Virus record (IMG/VR): IMGVR_UViG_3300020185_000051 | Coordinates: 1-62,481 of that record | Direction: 5' to 3' (one strand) | Origin: a virus | Length of the DNA: 62,481 nt | In this document: one piece after another, positions 50,466 through 57,325 of the stretch | Numbering within the stretch: position 1 is the stretch's first letter | Layout of the letters: each line of letters opens with the position of its first letter | The notes under the pieces: model-generated | The model's database searches: none | The model's input: the letters and a program-made list of their open reading frames with translations, nothing else | What the model was told of the DNA's origin: nothing | Position numbers and translations under genes: made by a program

Positions 50466-51728
50466 TTATTTGTAGACTGCTAGCAGAACAATTCCATCAT
50501 TAAAACGTCCATTAAGTTTGATCTCAGTAGTTTTAAGGAATTCAAATTGCTTAACTGCTTTTGATTTAGTTGTTTTCTTGTAATTGGGCAGAACTTCCAA
50601 CGGCTTTCGTATCGTTTTTTGCATACTAGTTTCTTCATTATAGTTTAGCAATGTTGTTCCTCTAATACCAAAACCATTTGCATCTTTTGCTACATACAGT
50701 CCTAATTTACGGTTTTTTGTATTAAACACAACTGCACATACGCCGCCCAGCAATTTTGTAGGGCTGATACTTGCAATACCATAATCTGGATCACTAGCCT
50801 TGAACTTAAACTTGGATATAATTTGGTCTGCTGACTTCTCTTTAACTTTGCGAGGCTTACGATTTACTTTTTGCTCTGCAATAATAATGTCACATGCATT
50901 GATAATTTTAGTATACATTTCTAAACTTGCTTTAACATATGCAGTTGATAAATGCCCGTAACCTTCAGCAATTTGTTCCCAATCGTCACGTTCAACATCA
51001 GACATTTTTTTGAGTGCTGTTTTGTTTGGCATATCTAAAATAAGTTGCATTTCAGCCTGTTCGCTTTCATAAAACTTACGGACAATACGTGCATGATTAG
51101 CTTTTGCACCATGCTTATGTAACATTTTAATAGGAGCAAACTTTTTAAGAGCTACTGTATCTACTTTACTATTGCGTATAAAGTCATCTACAAACTCTTC
51201 AATTTCCTCTGTCATTGCTTGACTGGCTTCAAACATGATTTGACGTATAGTAGGCTTATATACATTTTTCTTTTTATCTTGCACATCTACGACTTCTTCT
51301 TTTTTAGCCATGCCTTCAGCAATAGCTGCTTCTAGCATTTCTGCAATATATTGGTCTACAGGGCGAGGTGTGGTTGTCCCAGTACCTGGCAATGACACCC
51401 AATATTCTTGTGCCTTTTCATGTACACTTGGCATTCCTAAATTACGCAAACGACACTGAATAGCAACATTAGGACTAATATACTTAGCACGTTTTGCTGC
51501 AGAAATCTGCGTTTTATCATAATTGGCATTTTTCATCCACTGGAAGATTGCAGGTGCAACATCTTTAGCATCTGCTTGATTATAGTAAAGCCACTGAAAT
51601 TTACGGACATACGTATGATACTTTTGCCCAGTCCAACGTTCGCAACCATCAAATACTGGATCTTGAAACCCCATTTTACGATTTACTTTTTGTTTGTTAG
51701 ACTTCTTTGGTACTTTTATGCCAGCCAT
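50466..51728 (-). CDS. Conserved hypothetical basic protein (420 aa)
   Basis: Start at 51728 is fixed by SD TAGGAGA 6 nt upstream; the open frame extends 40 codons further but across the promoter. Lys/Arg-rich (opening MAGIKVPKKSNKQKVNRKMG), with a helical centre (MTEEIEEFVDDFIRNSK) and a C-terminal strand domain (LLGGVCAVVFNTKNRKLGLY). Unknown family, probably nucleic-acid-binding by charge. Early sigma70 promoter with a divergent late gene (gp14). Confidence 0.6.
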   Translation of the reverse strand: MAGIKVPKKSNKQKVNRKMGFQDPVFDGCERWTGQKYHTYVRKFQWLYYNQADAKDVAPAIFQWMKNANYDKTQISAAKRAKYISPNVAIQCRLRNLGMPSVHEKAQEYWVSLPGTGTTTPRPVDQYIAEMLEAAIAEGMAKKEEVVDVQDKKKNVYKPTIRQIMFEASQAMTEEIEEFVDDFIRNSKVDTVALKKFAPIKMLHKHGAKANHARIVRKFYESEQAEMQLILDMPNKTALKKMSDVERDDWEQIAEGYGHLSTAYVKASLEMYTKIINACDIIIAEQKVNRKPRKVKEKSADQIISKFKFKASDPDYGIASISPTKLLGGVCAVVFNTKNRKLGLYVAKDANGFGIRGTTLLNYNEETSMQKTIRKPLEVLPNYKKTTKSKAVKQFEFLKTTEIKLNGRFNDGIVLLAVYK

Positions 51729-51758
51729 TGTGTTTCTCCTATTACAAACTATGTAATG

Positions 51759-51787
51759 ACAATAATACATTTTTAAACCAATGTCAA
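51759..51787 (-). promoter_or_regulatory. Sigma70-type early promoter of 51728 gene
   Basis: TTGACA (51787-51782), 17-nt spacer, TATTGT (51764-51759) on the minus strand; about 30-nt leader with an SD. It shares the 88-nt gap with the + strand gp14 promoter. Confidence 0.72.
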
Positions 51788-51789
51788 TA

Positions 51790-51798
51790 GCTAAATAC
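51790..51798 (+). promoter_or_regulatory. Variant late promoter (GCTAAATAC) of gene 14
   Basis: AGCTAAATACAT on the + strand, 19 nt before the ATG of gp14; same variant as at 22575. Confidence 0.45.
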
Positions 51799-51816
51799 AT
51801 ATAAGAGGAAAAAAAT

Positions 51817-52884
51817 ATGCCAAGACTAAGTTTATATAAGCCAAACAAGGGAAATGACTATAAATTCATGGATAGAAATATACGTGAACAGTTTGATATT
51901 GGTGGAACCGCGATACATATTCACAAGTATCTTGGTCCAAAAGAGCGAATTGATAGCAATGACCCTAGTGAACCAAACTATGGCAGTGGACTCGAGATTG
52001 ATTATATTACTGGAGAAGCAGTCAATCCTGAGGGATATATTGATGAAACTAAGATTCAAGACTTGCTGTTCATGGAAAATAGAGACCGTAAGTATGATCC
52101 AGATATCTATGACTTACGTGGGGTATATAATGTAAGTGATAATGACTTTGATTTAAGTCAATTTGGCTTATTCCTAACTAACGACACACTGTTTATTACT
52201 TTTCACACAAATGATATGGTTGAAAAACTAGGGCGTAAAATTATGCCTGGTGATGTTTTTGAACTTCCACACCTGAGAGAAGAATTATTATTGGATAATG
52301 AACGTGATGCTGTTAATAAATTTTATGTAGTTACTGATGCTAACCGTGGTAGTGAAGGTTTTTCACAAACTTGGTTCTCACATATTTGGAGAGTAAAAGT
52401 ATCTCCACTGACAGATACACAAGAATACGCAGATATACTTGGTACTGCTGAGGATCCAGATAGTCTAAAGAATAAGATTAGTAGCTATAAAACAGAGTTA
52501 AACATCAGTAATGCAATTGTAGCAAGTGCTGAAGCGGCTGATCCATTAGGTCTTCCGCTACTAGAACATTTGTTTGGACAAGATGAACAAGATGATACGT
52601 ATGATCACGGCGAAGTATTAGATGCTGGTGATCAATTTCCTCAAAATCCAAACGATGGAAAATATTTTATAAGAAATGACTTTAACCCTAATAGACTGTA
52701 TGTATATCGTGGAAGCCGTTGGCATAGGTTATATGATAATATTACTGATACTACGTGGACTGATAGAACATATAACGCAAGTGGATTCATTAATAATGAA
52801 AATACTACAGTTGTTGATAATCAAGAATTTCCACAACGTCAGGCAATTAGTAAAGTTATTAAACCGAAGAGTGATTTTGAATAA
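51817..52884 (+). CDS. 14: Neck protein (gp14-like)
   Basis: 355 aa, longer than T4 gp14 (256). IHKYLGPKERIDS, LFMENRDRKYDPDIYDLRGVYNV, SQFGLFLTNDTLFITFHTND and WFSHIWRVKVSPLTDTQEY are the conserved gp14 blocks. The C-terminal extension contains NPNDGKYFIRNDFNPNRLYV, then YRGSRWHRL, the same surface module as in gp18 and gp15. SD AAGAGGA. On the + strand, away from gp13. Confidence 0.85.
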   Translation: MPRLSLYKPNKGNDYKFMDRNIREQFDIGGTAIHIHKYLGPKERIDSNDPSEPNYGSGLEIDYITGEAVNPEGYIDETKIQDLLFMENRDRKYDPDIYDLRGVYNVSDNDFDLSQFGLFLTNDTLFITFHTNDMVEKLGRKIMPGDVFELPHLREELLLDNERDAVNKFYVVTDANRGSEGFSQTWFSHIWRVKVSPLTDTQEYADILGTAEDPDSLKNKISSYKTELNISNAIVASAEAADPLGLPLLEHLFGQDEQDDTYDHGEVLDAGDQFPQNPNDGKYFIRNDFNPNRLYVYRGSRWHRLYDNITDTTWTDRTYNASGFINNENTTVVDNQEFPQRQAISKVIKPKSDFE

Positions 52885-54239
52885 TGGCACAACAATATTT
52901 TTACGACAAGCAAGTTAGAAGATACATTCAGCAGTTCATAAGACTGTTTAGTGGATTCAGTGTACAGATGGGCGTTGGAGAAGACAAACTTCCAATGTAT
53001 TTAGAAGTTCCTGTAAGATATGGTGATATTAATCGTATGGCGGCGCACATTCAAAGAGAAAACAGTGAAAATATTACAAACACTGTTCCATTTATTAGTT
53101 GTTATGTTACTGATTTATCATTAGCACCTGATCGTCGAGTAGAGCAACAGCATGTTGATAAGGTACAAGTTTGGGAAAAGAAACAAACTGAAAATGGTGA
53201 TTATGAAAATGAAGTAGGCAATACATATACTGTCGAGCGTTACATGCCAGTACCATATAACTTAACTATGAACTGTGATGTATGGACATCTAATACTCAC
53301 CAAAAATTACAGCTACTAGAGCAACTATTAGTATTATTCAATCCAACACTAAATGTAAGAACGTCAGACAATGCTTTTGACTGGAGTTCATTGGCTTATG
53401 TGGAAATGACTAATATTGTATGGAGTAGCCGTAGTATTGGTAACAGTGTTGATGATATTATTGATGTTGCAACTCTTACATTTAACATTCCAATCTTTGT
53501 TAACCCACCAGCCAAAGTTAAACACCAAAGAATTGTTCATACTATATTAAACCAGTTATATAATTTAGACGATGAAAATCTAGATAATTTTAAAGAAGAA
53601 TTACCTTTCGATAGGTCATCATTAGAATATAATATCGTAACTTTAGAAGATAGAAAACTTAGCTATGTTGATGGAAAAGCAAGTTTACTTGCATCTAGTG
53701 GCAGTAACGTTGATCCAGAAACAGGAGTTCCGTTACGTTGGGATTCACACTTAAAGCCTTTTGGTCAATTACGTGAAGGTATAAGCCAATTGCGTTTAAA
53801 GAAGAATAAGGATCCAGGCAGCTTAGATGGAGACATTATTGGTAAATTATCTATTGATGATAATAATCTCAATACGCTGTTAGTAGATATTGATACTGAT
53901 ACATTGCCAGCAAACACCTTAACACCATTTAATGGAATTGTAAATCCACAACAAAACTTTCCTGGTGATGGAACATTGCCAGATGCTGAACTTGGACAAA
54001 GATATCTTATTACTGCGTCTACTGCTCAACAATGGGACAATGTTAATGCTAATGTAAACGATATTATTGAATATAATGGCAATGCTTGGGTATTGAGTTT
54101 TACTAGTAGCTCACAGGCAAATAATGTACATTATGCATTAAACCTTATTACTAATGACCAATTTGAATGGAATGGTACTGAATGGTTTAATAGTTATGAA
54201 GGCATATATAACGAAGGGTTTTGGAGATTATATCTATAA
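52884..54239 (+). CDS. 15: Proximal tail sheath stabiliser / completion protein (gp15-like)
   Basis: 451 aa, much longer than T4 gp15 (272). N-terminal part with FYDKQVRRYIQQFIRLFSGF, VQMGVGEDKLPMYLEVPVRY and the MPVPYNLTMNCDVWTSNTHQ block is gp15-type. The C-terminal 90 residues hold module copies (LGQRYLITAST...IIEYNGNAWVLSF and QFEWNGTEWFNSY) like those in gp18 and gp14. Caps the sheath and locks tail to neck. Starts at the gp14 stop. Confidence 0.82.
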   Translation: MAQQYFYDKQVRRYIQQFIRLFSGFSVQMGVGEDKLPMYLEVPVRYGDINRMAAHIQRENSENITNTVPFISCYVTDLSLAPDRRVEQQHVDKVQVWEKKQTENGDYENEVGNTYTVERYMPVPYNLTMNCDVWTSNTHQKLQLLEQLLVLFNPTLNVRTSDNAFDWSSLAYVEMTNIVWSSRSIGNSVDDIIDVATLTFNIPIFVNPPAKVKHQRIVHTILNQLYNLDDENLDNFKEELPFDRSSLEYNIVTLEDRKLSYVDGKASLLASSGSNVDPETGVPLRWDSHLKPFGQLREGISQLRLKKNKDPGSLDGDIIGKLSIDDNNLNTLLVDIDTDTLPANTLTPFNGIVNPQQNFPGDGTLPDAELGQRYLITASTAQQWDNVNANVNDIIEYNGNAWVLSFTSSSQANNVHYALNLITNDQFEWNGTEWFNSYEGIYNEGFWRLYL

Positions 54240-54692
54240 ATGTTAAATGCAAGCGGGTGCGTATTTCTTGCTATTGATAGCGGGCGCATTTTATTACAAC
54301 AGCGAAGCAATAAAAGTAGCCATCCACGTAGTTGGGGGTTTTTTGGTGGCAAGGCACATCAAGGTGAAACTCCATTAAAAGCACTATTGCGTGAACTAGA
54401 TGAAGAAGTTGGAATATTACCAGATGTAGAAAAAGTATATCCTTTGAATATATTTACTAGTCCAGATAAAAAATTTATATACAATACATTTGTTGTGGCT
54501 GTTTTTGAAGAATTTATTCCAGTATTAAATAATGAAAGCGATGGGTACTGTTGGGTTAAAATAAACAACTGGCCTAGGCCATTACACCCTGGAGTTAAGG
54601 CACAATTATATAATAAAGATATAATCAAGAAACTAAAAACTATCTACCAGAACTGTCCCAAAGACGGTGAGAATTGGATAGATACGTTATAA
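54240..54692 (+). CDS. Nudix hydrolase
   Basis: 150 aa. A complete Nudix box, G-x5-E-x7-REUxEExGU, is at residues 37-59 (GKAHQGE...RELDEEVGI). It hydrolyses a nucleoside diphosphate linked to another group; substrate unknown (oxidised dNTPs, sugar nucleotides, or RNA caps are typical). It starts one base after the gp15 stop (TATAAATG), so it is made late with neck proteins. T4 NudE is of similar size (about 151 aa). Confidence 0.88.
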   Translation: MLNASGCVFLAIDSGRILLQQRSNKSSHPRSWGFFGGKAHQGETPLKALLRELDEEVGILPDVEKVYPLNIFTSPDKKFIYNTFVVAVFEEFIPVLNNESDGYCWVKINNWPRPLHPGVKAQLYNKDIIKKLKTIYQNCPKDGENWIDTL

Positions 54693-54693
54693 A

Positions 54694-54715
54694 AAAAGCA
54701 GCCTAAGCTGCTTTT
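54694..54715. terminator. Bidirectional terminator between convergent genes
   Basis: AAAAGCAGC/GCTGCTTTT-type hairpin (AGCAGC, loop CTAA, GCTGCT, extended by A-T pairs) with T-runs in both directions. Confidence 0.9.
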
Positions 54716-54719
54716 ATTT

Positions 54720-55805
54720 TTATCTAATTTGCTTTTTCATGTTAGCAACAAATAGTGTACGTAACCATTCAAAGTCATTAATTTTATTCAATGCTTCGAC
54801 ATCGTCTTTGAACTCTTCTCCGTATGCCTTACCTTCAATAGCACCTTTAATGCAATAGCGTCCAAAACGTGCGCCATTGTCTACAGTGGTCCATGTTTCT
54901 AAACGTTGCAATGTTTCAGCACTTGGGTTATTTGGATTAATACCACTTGATAGCTTCACACATTCACGGAAAGCACTACGCCATGTACGGAATGGGTCTT
55001 TATTGAAGCTAGTAATATTAGCAACATCTTTAACTGGTTGGTAAAAATTAACGCCAGTTGTAAAATCAGGAAGTGTGTGGCCCATATCTAAAATTTGTTG
55101 TTTTGGAAATAATTTAATACCACCATAACCATATTCTAAACCATTAATAGGATTACGAGCAAACCAACTATAAGTTGTATTTTTTCTACTACTTAACGGA
55201 GGCGTATAATCAAAACTAAAGCTTGGTAAAATATCAGCATCAGCGTCTACAATCCATACCATATCTGTAGTTGCTAGTTTAGCGGCTTCTTTATGTGCTG
55301 CGCCAATACCAGTAACATTCTTTACGTGCTTTACGTCAGGGAATCTAGCACTTAGTGCTTGGAATTTTTGGTCTGCTTCGGCCTCGTGATAACTGATCAT
55401 AACAATATCAAAATCAGCTTCTTGTACGCTTGCTGTAATTCTATTTTTTACAGTGCCATGTGCAACGCCGCCTGTTGGTACTAATCTTACATCGCCATAG
55501 CCCATTGACTTACGTGTTCTTTTTGTTACTCTTGGAAATTCGTGAATGTTATTTCTTCCTACGTCACTTGGCCTAAAATGCCATGGAAAGTCTTCAACAA
55601 TTTTAGCTTCTTCGTCTACAATCCATACCATATCTGCTTCATCAACAAAACGCAATCCTATTTCAAGTAGGTTATTCGGATCTTCTATTTTTGGACCTGA
55701 ATGTATTGGATATGAAGGAAAGATATGCTTTTTTAGTCTGTCCCAAGGAGTAATAACATTTTGGCCATTATATGCTAATAGCTGAGATTTTTCTAAATTA
55801 ATCAT
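54720..55805 (-). CDS. Glycosyltransferase-like protein with duplicated domain
   Basis: 361 aa. Two related halves. Half 1 has MVWIVDEEAKIVEDFPWHF, then the ...RVTKRTRKSMGYGDVRLVPTG part. Half 2 has MVWIVDADADILPSFSFDY, then SWFARNPINGLEYGYGGIKLFPK. Half 2 keeps a D-x-D (DADAD) expected for a metal-binding GT-A glycosyltransferase, while half 1 has DEEA. Between them VQEADFDIVMISYHEAEADQ begins the GT-A fold. Probably modifies virion or DNA with sugar, or acts on a nucleotide-sugar; uncertain. Overlaps the 55798 gene stop. Confidence 0.6.
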   Translation of the reverse strand: MINLEKSQLLAYNGQNVITPWDRLKKHIFPSYPIHSGPKIEDPNNLLEIGLRFVDEADMVWIVDEEAKIVEDFPWHFRPSDVGRNNIHEFPRVTKRTRKSMGYGDVRLVPTGGVAHGTVKNRITASVQEADFDIVMISYHEAEADQKFQALSARFPDVKHVKNVTGIGAAHKEAAKLATTDMVWIVDADADILPSFSFDYTPPLSSRKNTTYSWFARNPINGLEYGYGGIKLFPKQQILDMGHTLPDFTTGVNFYQPVKDVANITSFNKDPFRTWRSAFRECVKLSSGINPNNPSAETLQRLETWTTVDNGARFGRYCIKGAIEGKAYGEEFKDDVEALNKINDFEWLRTLFVANMKKQIR

Positions 55806-56445
55806 TGTTAATACTTTCTAATGTAAATGCAGTTGTTCCAATATGTGATATTTTATTGCTCATATCACAATCAATATATATTTTAAATCCATTTAATCTT
55901 GCTTTTTGGCAAAAATAAAGATCTTCTCCTGTTAAACTAGTATAGTCTTCATTCCATCCTACACTAAAATAAGGAAGATCCATTTTTTCAAATACAGATC
56001 GTTTGATTAACATACACCCAAATCCAACTGCTACAACTGGATGTATTCCATTTTTCTCTTCTAGTCTTGCATCCATATCTACATCGCTCGTAAATGCTAC
56101 TGGGCGATATGGTTTAACACGAGTGCTATAGTTACATGCTATAATATCTTTTTTACTTGATAATAAGGCTTCAAGTATATTTGTTGGAAACTTCATATCA
56201 CTATCTAACCATAATAAATGTGTACAATTAGTTTGTAATGCTTCAGTCGATAACGTTTGTCTTTGGCTGGCGATTTCGCTTCCCATAACCATGTGTAATG
56301 TTGTTTTTAAACCAGCCTCGCCGCACTTTTTCATAAGCATAGCAAGACTGAATGAAAACGCGGCTGTTACCACATCACGCACAGGAACGCAAATAGCAAC
56401 TGTTGCATTAGTTTCCTTGGTATAATATTTTGGCATTGATACCAT
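55798..56445 (-). CDS. Glycosyltransferase family 2-like protein
   Basis: 215 aa. GT-A features: AICVPVRDVVTAAF at the N-terminus, THLLWLDSDMKFP (D-x-D metal site, about residues 76-88), and VAVGFGCMLIKRSVFEKM, as in GT2-type proteins. The downstream GEDLYFCQKA acidic-aromatic block fits. Predicted leaderless start at 56445: TATAAT ends exactly 6 nt upstream, no SD. Probably acts with the following gene. Confidence 0.7.
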   Translation of the reverse strand: MVSMPKYYTKETNATVAICVPVRDVVTAAFSFSLAMLMKKCGEAGLKTTLHMVMGSEIASQRQTLSTEALQTNCTHLLWLDSDMKFPTNILEALLSSKKDIIACNYSTRVKPYRPVAFTSDVDMDARLEEKNGIHPVVAVGFGCMLIKRSVFEKMDLPYFSVGWNEDYTSLTGEDLYFCQKARLNGFKIYIDCDMSNKISHIGTTAFTLESINND

Positions 56446-56451
56446 TTTTAA

Positions 56452-56481
56452 ATTATATTAGTCCGCTAATTCTGAGCTCAA
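56452..56481 (-). promoter_or_regulatory. Sigma70-type promoter, -10 6 nt before ATG (leaderless)
   Basis: TTGAGC (56481-56476), 18-nt spacer, TATAAT (56457-56452), then TTAAAA and ATG at 56445. The -35 is weaker than in the other four. Confidence 0.6.
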
Positions 56482-56877
56482 TTCAGCTTCAATTTCACGT
56501 ACTTGATCATTTAAGGTTTTAGCTAATGCTGATGCGTTTTTAACACATGCACCAAATGCTGCATCACCTAATGATGCCATATAATTCATATGTTCTGGTT
56601 GTACTTTACCAATTGTTAAAATATCAATTGCTGCTAGACGAGCTAGCTTTTGTACCCAGTACTCTTCTTCAGACTCCTCTACGGCGCTAACAAGACCACT
56701 CATTGGTCCGTTTGCTGCTTCAAAGTCTTTTGCAACTGCTTCTAAAATTGATAGATCTGGATGACCACCTGCTTTAGCCGCTTCAAGCTCTGCGTTGAGT
56801 GCCATTGCTTGTCTTGCTACTGTTGGGTGAGCCCCTAACAGAAATGTTTCGATCTCAAATCGTGTTCTTATACTCAT
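56458..56877 (-). CDS. Hypothetical helical protein (139 aa)
   Basis: Mostly helical, opening MSIRTRFEIETFLLGAHPTV and rich in Ala/Glu; a hypothetical I associate with marine phages. SD CAGGAGA upstream. A sigma70 promoter with TTGACA and TAAAAT (N16) lies upstream, and the leader has a short TTTACA/TGTAAA hairpin. Function unknown. Confidence 0.55.
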   Translation of the reverse strand: MSIRTRFEIETFLLGAHPTVARQAMALNAELEAAKAGGHPDLSILEAVAKDFEAANGPMSGLVSAVEESEEEYWVQKLARLAAIDILTIGKVQPEHMNYMASLGDAAFGACVKNASALAKTLNDQVREIEAELSSELAD

Positions 56878-56927
56878 TGTTTTCTCCTGTGTTGAGTTTA
56901 CATTTTTTGTAAATATAATTAGTTACT

Positions 56928-56955
56928 ATTTTACAATAAAAGATGATGTTGTCAA
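56928..56955 (-). promoter_or_regulatory. Sigma70-type early promoter of 56877 gene
   Basis: TTGACA (56955-56950), 16-nt spacer, TAAAAT (56933-56928). The -35 overlaps the terminator stem of the gene upstream. Confidence 0.6.
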
Positions 56956-56972
56956 CAAGTAACAACACCATC
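56942..56972 (-). terminator. Terminator after 56986 gene
   Basis: Minus strand GATGGTGTTGT, 9-nt loop, ACAACATCATC (one G-U) then TTTTATTG. Ends the highly structured short transcript from 57296. Confidence 0.75.
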
Positions 56973-56985
56973 ATTAAATTAATTC

Positions 56986-57207
56986 TTATGGATGTGTTGG
57001 TTCGTCAGTTGTCGGATCTACTCCGGAACTCGTACCCCACGTGTTAGGATTCTGCCATCCACCAAAAGTAGCAGATAGTTTAATGTTAGTTGTTACGCTT
57101 GGTGAAATGTAGTTACCCAATGTACTTAGTGAAATTGTTCCACTTAATCCAAAGTAATTACGTACTGTGCCCATTGAGATCGTCGATCCCGTTGCTGGTA
57201 ATGCCAT
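56986..57207 (-). CDS. Small structural protein (73 aa)
   Basis: MALPATGSTISMGTVRNYFGL and then LGNYISPS: this opening recalls short phage proteins that repeat an 'S-I-S-x-x-x-V/I-x-x-x-F/L' pattern and are found as minor virion components. Strong SD GAGGAG. Expressed as a single gene between a perfect late promoter with a triple-hairpin leader and a terminator, so probably abundant. Role unknown. Confidence 0.6.
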   Translation of the reverse strand: MALPATGSTISMGTVRNYFGLSGTISLSTLGNYISPSVTTNIKLSATFGGWQNPNTWGTSSGVDPTTDEPTHP

Positions 57208-57228
57208 GTTGAACTCCTCAGTTTCTTA

Positions 57229-57292
57229 TTTTAATTAGCTAATTAAAAATTATTTTGGCTAGAGTATAGCCATGTAAGCATTTCGCTTACAT
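57229..57292 (-). promoter_or_regulatory. Triple-hairpin 5' leader of the 73-aa gene
   Basis: In RNA order: ATGTAAGC/GCTTACAT (8 bp, 57292-57272), TGGCTA/TAGCCA (6 bp, 57272-57256), and a 20-nt perfect palindrome TTTTAATTAGCTAATTAAAA (57248-57229). All lie between the late promoter and the SD. Confidence 0.65.
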
Positions 57293-57295
57293 CTA

Positions 57296-57303
57296 TATTT
57301 ATA
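57296..57303 (-). promoter_or_regulatory. T4-type late promoter (perfect TATAAATA) of the 73-aa gene
   Basis: CGTATAAATATAG on the minus strand, just downstream of the fibre gene stop and 3 nt from the first leader hairpin. Confidence 0.78.
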
Positions 57304-57325
57304 CGATTTCAGGTTGTAGTTAAGT

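Noticed and set aside
51729-51848. Longer start for the 50466-51728 gene
   Set aside because: The extra 40 codons run across the early promoter and overlap the gp14 start on the other strand; the ATG at 51728 has a good SD.
54231-54242. TATAAATG at the Nudix start as a late promoter
   Set aside because: It consists of the gp15 stop and Nudix ATG themselves; a promoter there would start RNA inside the gene.
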